Of a DNA stretch of 64,000 nucleotides, positions 1 to 11,300 are shown one piece after another. The position numbers and the translations under genes were made by a program. The stretch is taken from NCBI RefSeq assembly GCF_026230105.1, contig NC_079478.1, positions 17,003,653 through 17,067,652 of the forward strand, written 5' to 3'. The notes beneath the pieces were generated by a model. That model was given only the letters and a program-made list of their open reading frames with translations. It was not told the DNA's origin and did no database searches. The stretch comes from Diorhabda sublineata. Taxonomy: Eukaryota; Arthropoda; Insecta; Coleoptera; Chrysomelidae. The number at the start of each line of letters is the position of its first letter. Positions within the stretch are counted from its first letter, which is position 1.

Positions 1-359
1 ATGGTATGAATCACATAGCGGTCTTCGAGATCATTTAGACGACTTAGGATAGGGGTTATGTCTGTATTGACATAAACGGTGTTACTGGGGCTGAATATAC
101 AGTTGTATTGGCAGTATCTGAGAATGAGCTGCTCGCAGGTCAGGAGTTGTTTAAGGAGATAATCGGGTTAAGTGCTGTAGACGTTCGCTCTATATTCGAT
201 TATGGGGCGAATGTATGTTTTGTACGTATGAAGTAATGTGAGAGGAAGGGCTCGTCCAAATTTTCCTCCGAGCCCCTTCATGGGACAGACTCGCCTCCGT
301 ACTCTGTTTAGAGTATCGTTCAGATCGGCCGCCCAATTGTTTTTATAATGTATCGTCAA
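1..359 (-). mobile_element. Non-LTR retrotransposon RT C-terminal remnant
   Basis: The minus strand at 168-359 reads as the segment after the polymerase core of an insect jockey-like reverse transcriptase, with 'TYKTYIRPIIEY' matching the usual 'YKTLIRPVLEYG' motif. After a frame change the text continues in 1-160 with 'SRLNDLEDRYVI', the typical end of such proteins. There is no intact ORF. It lies in what should be the third intron of the galactosyltransferase gene, on the same strand. Confidence 0.65.
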
Positions 360-393
360 TCTTATACTACACTTAAATCTAAAAATTACTTAC

Positions 394-3300
394 CATTGGT
401 ACAGCGAAACATCCTAGATTTTCTCTATATAAAACAGGTGTATATTCATCTGTTCTTTGATAATAATAATCATCAGTCATACCATACCAAAAATTGGAAT
501 AGAGACTATCAGATCTGAGCATCGGTGCGACCACAGTATAATTTTTGGAAACCAAATAATTCAGAGTATCGGGGTTTACCAAAAACACGTCACAATCTAT
601 AGTCTAAAATATTTTTAAAAATAAACAATTTATATTTAACATTACTCGTTTAAAAATTTGCCAGCAAGTTAGCTCAGACATAACTTTGACACCAAGGCAA
701 TGGCAATACCGACTAGTTACTGGATATCCCAAACATTGTGACTCGAGACTCAATGAGATTAAACATTTAGAAGTAGTTTCATAAGTGTGAAGATCCTAGG
801 GAGTCCATCAGAAGTCCTAAATAGAAAGTTACACTGACTACTTTATTTTCACCAGTTTTATTCAGCTGAAATGCCCAGGTCCAGTTGCAAAAAATGTATG
901 TGAAATAATTTGTATCAGGTAAAAAATATTATCATAGAATCAAGAACCCTACAGGTTCTCTTCAAGATTTGGAATCTATTCGCTTCCCAAATTGCTGCTA
1001 CATTAGAAGATCGAATAAAAACTGACTGGTATACAGTGTTTTCCTGATAAAAATAAAGTCACAGATATATATAAGTGGATGTCATTGTTCATCATTAGTG
1101 CAATTAGTCGTATAGTCTGAAAAACTGAATATAGTTTCTGACTAATAAGAACATCGAAATAATGAATCATATACGCCATTTACCATTCAATTTTATATTT
1201 CTATTACCGTTCATTTTAAGAATCAATAATGTAATATGAGCAATTTCACGTTAAGTAGGATTTTTTTATTGGTCCCTGTATTATAAACTCTGTGTATTTG
1301 AACAATACTATAGCCTATCACTATCCTATGTATGTATATAAATATTGGGGTGTCTTATACAACGCGACCCAAAGGATCTATGTTCTCCTTTCTTGCTGTG
1401 ATACTGGGAAATCCAGAACTGTAAATCCACTCCTTCTAGAAAGTCTTAAGGAGTCTATTGAGTGGACAGTGCCCCGATAGAACTCCCGTATTCGTAAATT
1501 GTTCTTACTTAGGTTGATACATTCAGCCGATCTTCTCTGGTTATAGTTTCCCAGAAGAGTCTTTGTCCTGTAGGTTGTCCCAATAATTAGTTTTGCTTCT
1601 ATCTACCTTCTTTTTCAATTCTTTTTTTTTATTGTTCTGTTGCTGATATCACAGAAGATTTCAGGTCCCATGAAAGGCTTGTTTGCCGCCGCTTTAGCGA
1701 GCTTATCAACAATTTCCCTTCACTCCGGTGTGTACCGGAATCCTAAGACCTTGATTATATTGAGAGACTAATGCCAACAATTTACTCAATTTGAAAATAG
1801 GTATCATCATCCTACTTATTAGTTTTCATTTCCTTTTCTTTATATTATAAACGGTAAAATAAACTTTCCTTAGAATTTTAGAATTTCAAACAATGAAATG
1901 ATGATCTTACATTAATGTCACGGATTTATTTCTTTCTTTCTCAATGTGCTACTCTTATATAAGAAAAATTAATATAAATAAGCACAAAAACCCACTTTTA
2001 GAATAACAATAACTTTTTCTTTAAAATTAATTGGTTAATTTTTTTGATTTATGTACTAAAAAAGTGTAGGTTTGCATATTAGATTACATCACTTTAAAAA
2101 AACAATGTAACTAATGGCTTGTCACTTTTATGCTAAGGAAAAATATAAAATTACTATTTTTAAATTATATCTTTTTAGGTTAAGTCCATTTCATTTTCAG
2201 AACAAAGCTTAACCATTTGTTTGCAAATTTTAGTAATTACCCTATTAAATTATCAATCTTATCAACACCTCGGAATATAATGACTTTTTACACCTACATT
2301 TCTTGTATAAATAAGACAGATCAGGTAAGAAGCAAGAACAGAAGATTCGACGATTGCAACTTGTATTTTATATTCTATATAGCAGTAAACATTCTCAAAA
2401 ATATGAAAATTATTTTGACTAGTACTTTTTTTATTTGTATGTCAGTGATTCTAAATATTTGTTTAGCATATGACAATAACAGTGAGTAGACTTAAATATA
2501 GTTTTTAATATGTAATTTATTTTCAGTAAAAAGTATTGGGAAGGAAGCGATCACGCAATTAATGCAGTTTTTTTAAAATTCAAATCAGAAATAAAACGTA
2601 TCTATTTTTTAAATACTTGTATAAGTAATAATTTTTCAATCACACCTCGTACTTTTTTAATAACATTAATATCAATACTTTAATATTGCCAAATATGAAT
2701 TATATAATTGTTCCAGATCCTTGTGACGATCCAAATTCGCACTACACATGTGGATCTCCCTGTATACCCACTTGTACAAATCCACAATTTGCCAATTGTG
2801 ATCCTAAATGTGTCAAGGGATGTTTTTGCAAACCATATTTTATTAAAAACGAAGCGACTGGGAAGTGTGTACGGCAGAGAGACTGTTTCAAGACCCAGTA
2901 GTAGTTATAATTATATGTTTCAAAAATAAAGCAAAACAATTATATTCACTTTAAATATTAAATATATGTTATTTCCATAATTTATTTGTGTTAGGCTGGA
3001 ATAAAGTTCATATGCATTGAAACTGATAAAACAGGTATTCTATGATCAACCACAGAATACATCAACATACAACATGTCATTAATATGGAATTGAACTTTT
3101 TTTGTATTTTTTAGGTAGTACTATTTGTATAATGAATTACGTTAGGCAATAAAATTTTATTACTTACAAATAGATAATCAGCCCAAATTTTCCTTGCAAA
3201 ATTAAGAGCGGATTCTCTTAGATTAATTATATGTTGAAATCGCTCGCTAGTCCAATGTGCTGGTCCATACTCATTGGAATATTGTGTAAGACCTTCAATA

Positions 3301-3836
3301 AATTCAGTATCAATAGAATGATATTTGTTTTTTACTGAAGAGATCCACTGCCGTAAAATATCCAAACTATTATCCACGTTATGGTCGCTTCTAATCCTAA
3401 AATAATGTAAAAAGGACTACAAGTAACATACTATCGAGAATGAACGTTGAAAATTGACATCACATAATAGCATGCAATAGAATGAAAAGTTTTCACAAAA
3501 TTAAATTTGGATTGGCAACACTGATTATAATGAAATTAGTAATGTCAAAAGCGTCAACCGATTCGCTATCCTTTCCTTTTCCTTTTTAACTTAACTCACG
3601 TTTGATAAGGTAAGGTTATAAATGGTGTAAGAAATTTTAATAAAAATATAAGTAACTTACCACAAAGCCATTCGATCCTTAGGATAATTTAGAGCTTCAA
3701 AATTAGATAAAAAGTAAGGTAAAGTATGAGCTTTGTTTCTAGCCAAAATCGACACTAAAACTGTAGGCTGTTTATTATCGGCGTGCGACTTTGTCATTAT
3801 CACAAACACAAGTATAAAAACGTTCAAAAACTTCAT
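394..3836 (-). CDS. COLGALT1: Procollagen galactosyltransferase (GT25), N-terminal exons
   Basis: Three coding exons: 3661-3836, 3168-3396 and 394-603, giving 205 codons; the rest lies beyond the left edge. Exon 1 begins with a hydrophobic signal peptide (about 19 residues), then the GT25 start motif 'VLVSILARNKAHTLPYFL' and 'YPKDRMALW'. Exon 2 gives 'IRSDHNVDNS' and 'WADYLF'. Exon 3 gives the DxD-like 'DCDVFLVNPDTL' and 'VVAPMLRSDSLYSNFW'. Junction phases are 2, 0 and 0, and all introns are GT-AG. Family knowledge: these ER-lumen enzymes add galactose to hydroxylysine of collagens. The start at 3836 is chosen for its signal peptide. The intron 604-3167 holds a non-LTR remnant and a complete antisense gene. 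The downstream catalytic half and ER-retention tail are not visible. The symbol is by family and the paralogue number is uncertain. Confidence 0.93.
604..1369. other. Intron sequence without recognised content
   Basis: First part of COLGALT intron 2. It is AT-rich, with no ORF of recognisable family, no repeat structure and no RNA gene that I can support. The acceptor of exon 3 is at 604-605. Confidence 0.5.
1370..1745 (-). mobile_element. Non-LTR retrotransposon RNase H and C-terminal remnant
   Basis: Read on the minus strand, 1745-1650 gives 'REIVDKLAKAAANKPF', the end of the RNase H domain of a non-LTR retrotransposon (compare 'NE.ADKLAK.GA'). After frame breaks comes 'YRGTVHSIDSLR', corresponding to the 'LTGHCPLN.HL' segment that follows RNase H in these elements. 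It is full of stops and sits in COLGALT intron 2. Confidence 0.55.
1746..2402. other. Upstream region of nested TIL gene
   Basis: AT-rich intron sequence of COLGALT that must also hold the promoter and 5' UTR of the plus-strand TIL gene. The run 2217-2402 is open in frame with the TIL start codon but shows no conserved protein. No convincing TATA box could be singled out in such AT-rich DNA. Confidence 0.35.
2403..2901 (+). CDS. Secreted TIL-domain protease-inhibitor-like peptide
   Basis: Two exons, 2403-2481 and 2717-2901, joined through a GT-AG intron in phase 1, coding about 87 residues. Exon 1 is a signal peptide starting 'MKIILTSTFFICMSV' and ending near 'CLA'. Exon 2 is one trypsin-inhibitor-like (TIL) domain with ten cysteines in the usual pattern, including 'CVKGCFC' and the closing 'CVRQRDC'. 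Family knowledge: such peptides inhibit serine proteases in haemolymph, or serve as antimicrobial or venom components. The target cannot be told from the sequence. The start at 2403 is preferred to upstream in-frame ATGs because it gives a clean signal peptide. The gene lies wholly inside COLGALT intron 2 on the opposite strand. A poly(A) signal follows at 2925. Confidence 0.87.
2925..2930 (+). terminator. Poly(A) signal of TIL gene
   Basis: AATAAA 24 bases after the TIL stop codon, in plus orientation. Confidence 0.6.
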
Positions 3837-4095
3837 TGTAAAACTTTTTATTCACTTATTTCTCATAACTAATTTAAAGAACCTTTAAGTTATCGCTTTT
3901 TATAAGTAATGTAACATGCTTACAACTCCGACAGCCATTTTTCTGTTAACGTGCACATCATTTTTTGATTGGATTAATTGTCAATGGCGGCATTTTCAAA
4001 TTTACTCCTGATATAATATTCGTTATGTCCTAATTACTATAAAAGCTATCAATAATTGTTGATTAAGAAGACGTTATGAGGAAGTTCATTAATGA

Positions 4096-4141
<46 letters not shown>

Positions 4142-4302
4142 CACCAAATACTAAAAGATAACAGTTGTTATAAACAACCAAAATTATTATTTATTGTTAA
4201 CAACTTGGTTCTAGAATGATAATAAGGCTTGGTGGTAAATACTTAAAACATAATAAAATGTCAGTTATACTTAAATTTTAACTAATTTAACTCTTATTAC
4301 AG
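3837..4302. promoter_or_regulatory. Divergent promoter region COLGALT / eL37
   Basis: About 470 bp separate the COLGALT start codon (minus) from the eL37 coding exon (plus), so both promoters and an eL37 5' UTR intron must lie here. The eL37 acceptor is at 4301-4302 (TTATTACAG), ten bases before the ATG. No TATA box could be assigned with confidence. A (TA)n tract at 4099-4138 lies inside the region. Confidence 0.5.
4099..4138. repeat. (TA)n microsatellite
   Basis: About 20 uninterrupted TA units, probably within the 5' UTR intron of eL37. Confidence 0.9.
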
Positions 4303-4312
4303 GTAGGTCAAA

Positions 4313-4582
4313 ATGACCAAAGGTACATCAAGTTTTGGTAAACGTCGTAATAAGACTCATACCCTCTGCAGAAGATGTGGTAGGTCCTCATATCACATAC
4401 AGAAATCGCAGTGTGCCCAATGTGGGTACCCTTCAGCAAAACTACGTTCTTACAACTGGTCCATCAAAGCCAAGAGGAGGAAGACAACTGGAACTGGCAG
4501 ACTCCGTCATCTTAAAATTGTTCGCAGGCGTTTCCGTAATGGATTCCGTGAAGGTGGTAAACCAGTTAAGAAATCAACGTAG
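4313..4582 (+). CDS. RpL37: 60S ribosomal protein eL37
   Basis: A complete single-exon coding region of 89 residues, the usual family length. It carries the basic start '[16 protein letters not shown]', the zinc-binding pair 'CRRCG' and 'CAQCGYP', and the conserved '[17 protein letters not shown]' and '[10 protein letters not shown]'. The protein is a zinc-finger component of the cytosolic large ribosomal subunit that binds 28S/5.8S rRNA. The ATG follows a splice acceptor at 4301-4302, so the first exon is a noncoding 5' leader further upstream, as is common for ribosomal protein genes. Codon use is GC-richer than the flanks. There is no sign of retroposition: an intron is present and no poly(A) tail is encoded. 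Confidence 0.97.
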   Translation: MTKGTSSFGKRRNKTHTLCRRCGRSSYHIQKSQCAQCGYPSAKLRSYNWSIKAKRRKTTGTGRLRHLKIVRRRFRNGFREGGKPVKKST

Positions 4583-5168
4583 CTTATGAAATTATTTTGT
4601 AATAAGATAAATTAAAAAGAAGTTTGATTTTCATGATGTGTTTTGTTAATTGAACCTCAATTTTGGTATTTAATTTATATTTGAGTAAATATTTCATTCA
4701 AAATTAAATATGAATCTGAATATTTCATTTATTATTATAAATGTAAAGATCTAAAGTTTTGATTGAAAATTGGGTTTTGTTATAATAATAATAACTTGGT
4801 GATATACTGTACACTTTATAATATTCCAATTATAAAATTATTTTATGTTAAATCTATAAAGATGATAACTTGGAGCTTGGTTAGGTAAATGTGTGGGAGT
4901 AACTGAATACAGGAATGTAAAAGGCCCCGATACTGCCACATGATCAGGGGATGCCAAAAAGCAATCAATAATACTAACATGGTCAGTGGATTCCAATACA
5001 CAGATCAAATAAATAAAAGTTCGTTGCAATTAATTTATGATTTCATTGTATTGATTTGTTAAGTTATCAAGTCATATTTTTTTAAAAAAGTTAAGTGTGT
5101 CTAAGAACAGTAGCTTCATTCTTATATATTTTTTGGTGTTTATTTATTACAAATAAAGTTTAATATTA
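4583..5168. other. eL37 3' UTR and intergenic, no gene seen
   Basis: AT-rich sequence downstream of eL37. The 63-codon minus-strand ORF at 4838-5029 has no family resemblance I recognise, and no structured repeat was seen. Confidence 0.45.
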
Positions 5169-5260
5169 TTGGGTTGGCGACGAAGTAATTTGGTTTTGTA
5201 GTATAAAATAAAACTTTTTTTAACAAAGAATAGTTTTTAATCGTCATTTGTGAAAGTTTA
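5169..5260 (+). mobile_element. Possible mariner terminal repeat remnant
   Basis: 'TTGGGTTGGCGACGAAGTAA' at 5169 closely resembles the ends of insect mariner elements ('TTGGGTTGGCAACTAAGTAA' type). No transposase or partner end was found beside it; retroelement text starts within about 50 bp. It is a solitary end at most. Confidence 0.4.
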
Positions 5261-5309
5261 CCCAATCTTTGAACTCACTGGGAGCAAACAACAAATTTGC
5301 TTTAATATG

Positions 5310-5850
5310 GGTACTTGACACCAGACCAAAGTGCACGACAACGAACAAGCTAATGATCTGACGAAAAAAGGCGAAACAATTCCTTTCATAGAACCACAAC
5401 CTTTCATAGGTTTCCTAGAAAGCCATCAAGAAATCAAAAACATGGAATAAGACCCCTGGTCTAAAGCAATCGAAGAGATTTTCTTATTCTACCAACGGGT
5501 GTCAAAAGGCCATTTCATTAAGCAAAGATGAGTTACTGATATGCTCCGTGGACACTGTCCGGTGAACTACCATCTGAAATTCATCGAAGAAACTCCCGAC
5601 AGGATGATATGCTCAAGGTAAATTATAAGACAGCGTTTTTGTTAAGGAATTTCCAGATGAATTCATCGGAGAAACTCCCGACAGATCTTGTCGATTCTGT
5701 AAGGTCCAAAGAAAACTGCCGAACACCTTCTGTGTGAATGAGAGGCCCATAGACTACTGTAGTACATACATTCAAGCTTTTGAAAGTTGCATAGCCCCCA
5801 AAAAGATAGTTCATTTTGCCAAGTCATTGCTACCCGACTGGTAAACAGTT
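5310..5850 (+). mobile_element. Non-LTR RNase H and C-terminal remnant
   Basis: In two frames the plus strand reads as RNase H end ('VHDNEQANDLTKKG', then 'PFIEPQPFIG'), 'MLRGHCPVNYHLKF', and a C-terminal knuckle starting 'CRFCK', the order found after the RT of RNase H-bearing insect non-LTR elements. The segment 'EETPDR' occurs twice (near 5590 and 5670), so a short internal duplication has happened. Several stops make it non-functional. Confidence 0.6.
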
Positions 5851-7084
5851 CGGGGTTCAAAGTCAAAGTGTTAGTGAGGTAGATTCATAGCCCTTACAAA
5901 ATTTTTCGTTATATGCAATACTGATAACGTGTAAGAACGAATATATGTTATTTAAAACTTTCGCATCGCATCAAGCGAGTCCCGTTAATGTGAAAAACGT
6001 GCTTGAAGTTATTCTCGAGCGCGTTAATTTTTTGCGACAACTTGTAATCTATTTATTCAAATTATAAAGCGTGAAGATTATAATAACTGATGACATACTC
6101 AAGGTAACACTGTATATATCTAAATAGCGTTAAACATTATCGTAGAAGATGGAATACGTAGATGTATCAGACCAAGCATTGTTTCTTTTTATCTATAATA
6201 TGATAAGACAGCGTTTTTGTTAATGAACTTCCAGATGAAATAATTTTTTTCCGACACTTCTATCAATTATAGTTTCATTTTTATCAATTTACAAAAAAGC
6301 TAGACCGATATCTTCATCCTGAATCACTCTATCTATTGCTGAAAACCTCATTACAAATAAGAATTATCATTAAATTTTGTAATTTGTAATCGTGTTGCGG
6401 GTTGAGAACTCAAAATAAAACTTTCCAAGAGTTTTTTAAAATACAAAAGTTTCGATCTTTTATTTGACAGAATAAAAACAATAATCAGATAATGTAATAT
6501 AAGTATCTATACATGTACATATAAATGAATAGGATACACTTGAAATGAAAAAGGCATTAATGAAACCAATACATACACATATAAGTAAAAACCTATGCAA
6601 ACAACATACCCTTTTCAATTATTAGACGTCAATCAAAAAATACATATTATTATGTACGTGTCTCTGCCCTAAAGTCGGGGTTCTGTCTAGTTGTATTGAA
6701 ATTCTAAAATCAGGCGAATGCGCCTCCTTTGATGAAATACCCGGAATTCATTTGATCTTTGTTTTTATAAAACTTTGATAGTGGTTTATTTACATAGTTT
6801 CTTTTAAATAATTTCTAGGAAGGTCTATTTATTTATTTAGTTTTCTAGATATTTAGTGATAAGTGTTTAAATAAATTAAGAACGCAAGAGACAATGTCTA
6901 TTAATTAACCCCACGAACAGAAATCAAATAAATAAATTAAAAAACATTACAATATATACATATTCTGTACGAAGAGATAATTCTCCTGTTAAGATATATT
7001 TATCAGTAAATGAATACTTCCAAACTTTTCCAATACTAACAAAAGTATGAACGGTAAAAACTGTTGGAATTATTCTAATTATTA
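5851..7084. other. Intergenic, no gene seen
   Basis: AT-rich sequence between retroelement fragments. Neither strand gives a recognisable protein; 6924-7084 may be the 3' UTR of the Penelope-like element that follows. Confidence 0.4.
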
Positions 7085-8130
7085 CCATAGTTCGGTCAGA
7101 GTGTGTTGACTCATAAACATTCAAAAGATGGTTATATTATATTGAATTCCACTGATAGTTCTTTTTGCATATTTATGTTCCTTATCCAGAATTTTCACAT
7201 CATCAAAATCAAAGTTGAGATCAACGGTGAAATGATGTTGGGCCAGAGCTTTTTTGTTCTTATTATGTTCTCGACAATCATATTCATGCTGGTATATTCT
7301 GGTTTTCAAGTACTATTTAGTCATACCAATTTTACCCTTATTGCAGTCTAAACAATTTATTTTATAAATCACATTGGAGTACTGGAGTTTAGGTGTTTTA
7401 TCTTTGATATGGGTGAATGAGTTTTCAATTTTGTTTATTGGATAGAATGCCACTTCACAACTATTTGACGAGTGCGTTTTGAAACAGTTTCAAAGTTTCT
7501 TCTCTAATTCTTCCCCAAGGTAAACTTGAGTTTGCGATGATAGGAGTTAAATGTACGTATTACTATCTCAATTTGTTGCGTTGGAATGGCTAAAATGGAA
7601 TCATCAATATAAATTTTAACGAAATTAACTGAAAAGGGTAGTTTCTTCAAACTTTCAATAACCAGATGATTCATGACCAAATTTGCCAAAAATGGGCTAG
7701 CAGGATTTCTCATGGGTGTACCTTCCAGTTGTTTGTAGAGTCTGAGAAAAGTAACTGGATCCAATTAAGTAATCAATTAATTCTATAATCAAATTATACT
7801 GTATATCAGTGCATGCCGATAGGTATCAACAGTGTTTTTTAATGATGTTTTTACTAAAATTCTAGATATATTAGTTAAAAGTGATACTATGTCTAAAGAT
7901 ATCACAATATAACCATTATCCAGTATTATATCTTTTGTTGACTTTACAAACTAATAAGTTTTTTACATTATGTATAAACGACGTGTTATTGGCGACAATA
8001 ACTTGTTAATGAAAACTGCTATTTTATATGAAGGAGAATCAATACAATTCACTACTGGCCTCATGCTTAGAGTTGGTTTGTGAGATTTTGGTAAGACATA
8101 CATTTTTGGTACAACTGCATTATTTGTTAT
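7085..8130 (-). mobile_element. Penelope-like retroelement (RT plus GIY-YIG), degraded
   Basis: Minus strand from 8130 downward: RT start 'PKMYVLPKSHKPTLSMRPVV', then 'DNGYIVISLDIVSLLTNI', then in 7764-7504 'EGTPMRNPASPFLANLVMNH' and the polymerase box 'KIYIDDSILAIP'. Downstream lies a GIY-YIG endonuclease segment ('IYKINCLDCNKGKIGMT', then 'QHHFTVDLNFDFDDVKILD'). RT followed by a C-terminal GIY-YIG nuclease is the defining architecture of EN-bearing Penelope-like elements. The frame is broken in several places, so it is dead. It lies just downstream of the Twinkle 3' end on the same strand. Confidence 0.8.
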
Positions 8131-8396
8131 TATAAATTTTTAAGAGACGATCTGGAGGTTACAGGATAACAGCTATGTGTGCAGAATCGTATGTAAGGGT
8201 TCCAAAAATGCTTCGACAATTCAATAACAGAGTTATTGAAGAGCACAAGAGGATGATGCAACATTTTTCAACATAACGCCAAGTAAAATGGAATAAAACT
8301 TTTTTGTATCAAATATGTATAATTATCATAAAAATTTTTTTAAAAAATGTGAAATATTCAGTTATACTTAATGTAATTGTACAAAATATAAATTTT

Positions 8397-11300
8397 TTAT
8401 ATCGGTGGTGGGACAATATTATCTTTATGAGGTAATGGATCCATTATTTCGGTTTTTTTTTCTTTTCTTTTCTGTTGAAAGCTCAAACTTGCCTTATCGA
8501 AATCCAAAGGCATTATACCCAAGTCTCCACTGTACCTATTTTTCACAACCTGAAATATTTTCTATTTATTATGACACTAAATTATTAGAGTCTCTATCAC
8601 CACAACATATACTAATAAAATAATTTGCTGTTCCTACATACCTGTAAATACTTTTTTCCTCTAACGGCGCTCAATCTTTTATCTTGAATAATAAGGATAT
8701 TATCGGCTTCTTGAGATGCTTTAGCGCCTCCAAAAATAGAATTCGACGTCAAATCTTCGGCATCTCGTTCTTTTCTCGGATGAATTACCAATGTTACGTG
8801 GCAGTTTTTTCTAGTAGCAAATTCTCGAAAACAAGCTATAATAACGTCTTGCTTCCAAAATCGATCCATATGTTTCTGTTCTTCTCCTGTGCCCATCATA
8901 AATTGCAAATTGTCAATTATAACGTGTGCTATGTCGTGGACGTAAGTTGCGTGTTCAATAGCCTAGTAAGTGAATGAATAATAAAAAATATTATTTCTTA
9001 AACAATAAGAATTAAAGAAATTTTTAAATCTAAAATGACACGCGAGAGCAAAAAAGTCGCACGCTCGTGGTCAAAAGTCTCTGGCAAAAATCTGTAGCTT
9101 CCATTTTTTTTTGAAATGAATCTCAAACAATGAAAAAGTGTTATGATTAACAGAAAAGTAAATAATTTATTACAAATTAATTAATCAATATTCAGTGTTC
9201 CCTCCACTGATCCTAATAACAGTTTCCAATGGATTTTCATGGATCGAGTAAGTTGCCGAGTTACCGATCATAACATATTGTTGGACTGTGAGTACAAGAA
9301 ACATTACAATATTTCATATCAATTACGGTTTTGGTTTTGTTTATTTTTCAAAACACAAAATTCTTTTAAAAGTGAAAAATTACAAAGTGCGAGCTCTATA
9401 TCAGATTCAGTACTAAAGACTTTAACTTAACTTTTACTTTACAACACATCTTCATATTTAGAGATAAAAAACTGCTCAATTTGCACATTCAGCGTTTTTT
9501 ACAATAATGAAATTCGTTCTAAATAAATACAATTGCGTTCTAAACAAACATTACTAATTACATATTAAATAAATATAATAAATAATATATTAGAATTAAT
9601 ATTTTACTTAGAAAAATACAATTCAGCGTTTTTGCCAGTGACTTGCGATTACAGGAGTGTCGCCTGAGCCAATTTTTTTGCTCACGAATGTATATTTGTT
9701 ATGAGGACATTTTTTATTAATTCAAGAAGCTGCTAAAAAGATACATTTCACAGTTTTAATGAAATTAAATAAAATATTCTTAATTGAATGTTTGGTAAAC
9801 CAAAGCCCCCATAGTAGCTGGGGCTAGTAACTAATACCCATTGCTAAGTTTTTGAAAATGTAATCAACTTTGAAGTGACAAAAAATTTTGATAAAATTGA
9901 CACGAACAGTTGCGAATTTTAGTGGGGCTGAAGGCAAAGTAAATGTAACTAAGACATTTTATAATATTCTTGCTAATGAAAATAATTTACTATAAAATAT
10001 AATTTGCTATAAAATAATAAAATTTGTATCAAATTTATAATCTTACAAAAAAATTTGGGGGAGGTTTCAGCCCGAAAGCGCCTCTCCTGTAAATCCGCCA
10101 CTGGACACGAATAACAGTCTCTTCTGTTTGAGTTCCTAGTTACTCAGAAATCAAAGGAAATGAAAAGGGAAATACACTCTCCAGAATAGAAGCACAAACG
10201 CACTAAACTGACCAGAAGCCTTACAGTAGCGTAGGAAAATTCTTCTATTAAAATGATTTTTGATAGACAAAGGAAACTGCAGTGTATTTCCCAAAATCAC
10301 TCCAAAGAGATGTTTCTTTGTAAATGTGATAACACTAGATGCAAAAATTATTAGGATCTCAGTAAAAACGAGCTACAATTCCTCATTGACTTAATTATAA
10401 CTCCAAGAAGCACCTAATGAGATTGGGTCTAACAGAATTCAAGAAGTGTAGAGTCAGTGGAAAAAAGGAAGAAACTCCAGATAATCTAGTTACCAAAGGC
10501 ATATGATAAGAAGCCTTTAGGAGCGAATATCTAACCCCATCAAGCCTGTAATGTATCTTCGGGCTAACCAATGATAGTTGACCATATTCTTTGTATTAAA
10601 ACTATTTTGTAAAATACTACTAATTATGCAAGAAAATAATTAATTAAACTTGGTTTCAACAACTACCGTACTCGACGGATACCAATACTTTTAAGAATTT
10701 CATATCTGTTCCCAAACCACTTTAAATATCAAAATCCTATTCTACACAAAAGCTATAAATAATTATATTTATGGTCGTTGGAATCATATCAATATAAAAT
10801 AAAAGTAAGTAATTTGATATGTTACTGGAGGGCGAAATAAGGGACACTTTGTATCATTCAACTAGATATTTAACAGATCCTAATGGTTCCCAACATAAGA
10901 GGTTGTATCTCTGTATGGATTACATTCGTGCAATGTTGCCCAATTTTAAATAGGAAATTATAATGTCAGAACAGATACTGGAATTCGTTAGAATTAAAGA
11001 GAGCTCTAAATGTCGAAAATATCTCTAATAGAAAGCACAATAAATGTTAAGGTTGCAGCGTAATGGAACCCCCCAATAAAATGTATCTATCAATGTAGTT
11101 AAATGTCTTTGGAAAAGAAAGTGCCAAGTTTTCCAAATTTTTTATGAAAATTATTAGTTTCATATTCATATTCAACTTTCACTGTATTTTCTCTACATTA
11201 TAGCAGGTAAAAAAATAACAAATCATTAAGTATTATATCGATAACTAACCTCCATAACAACTTTAATACTTTGCTGTCCGTGAAAAGTCATAAAATATAT

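Noticed and set aside
8160..8290. Plus-strand text resembling a DDE transposase C-terminus
   Set aside because: A few residues fit, but no catalytic motif or terminal repeat could be found nearby.
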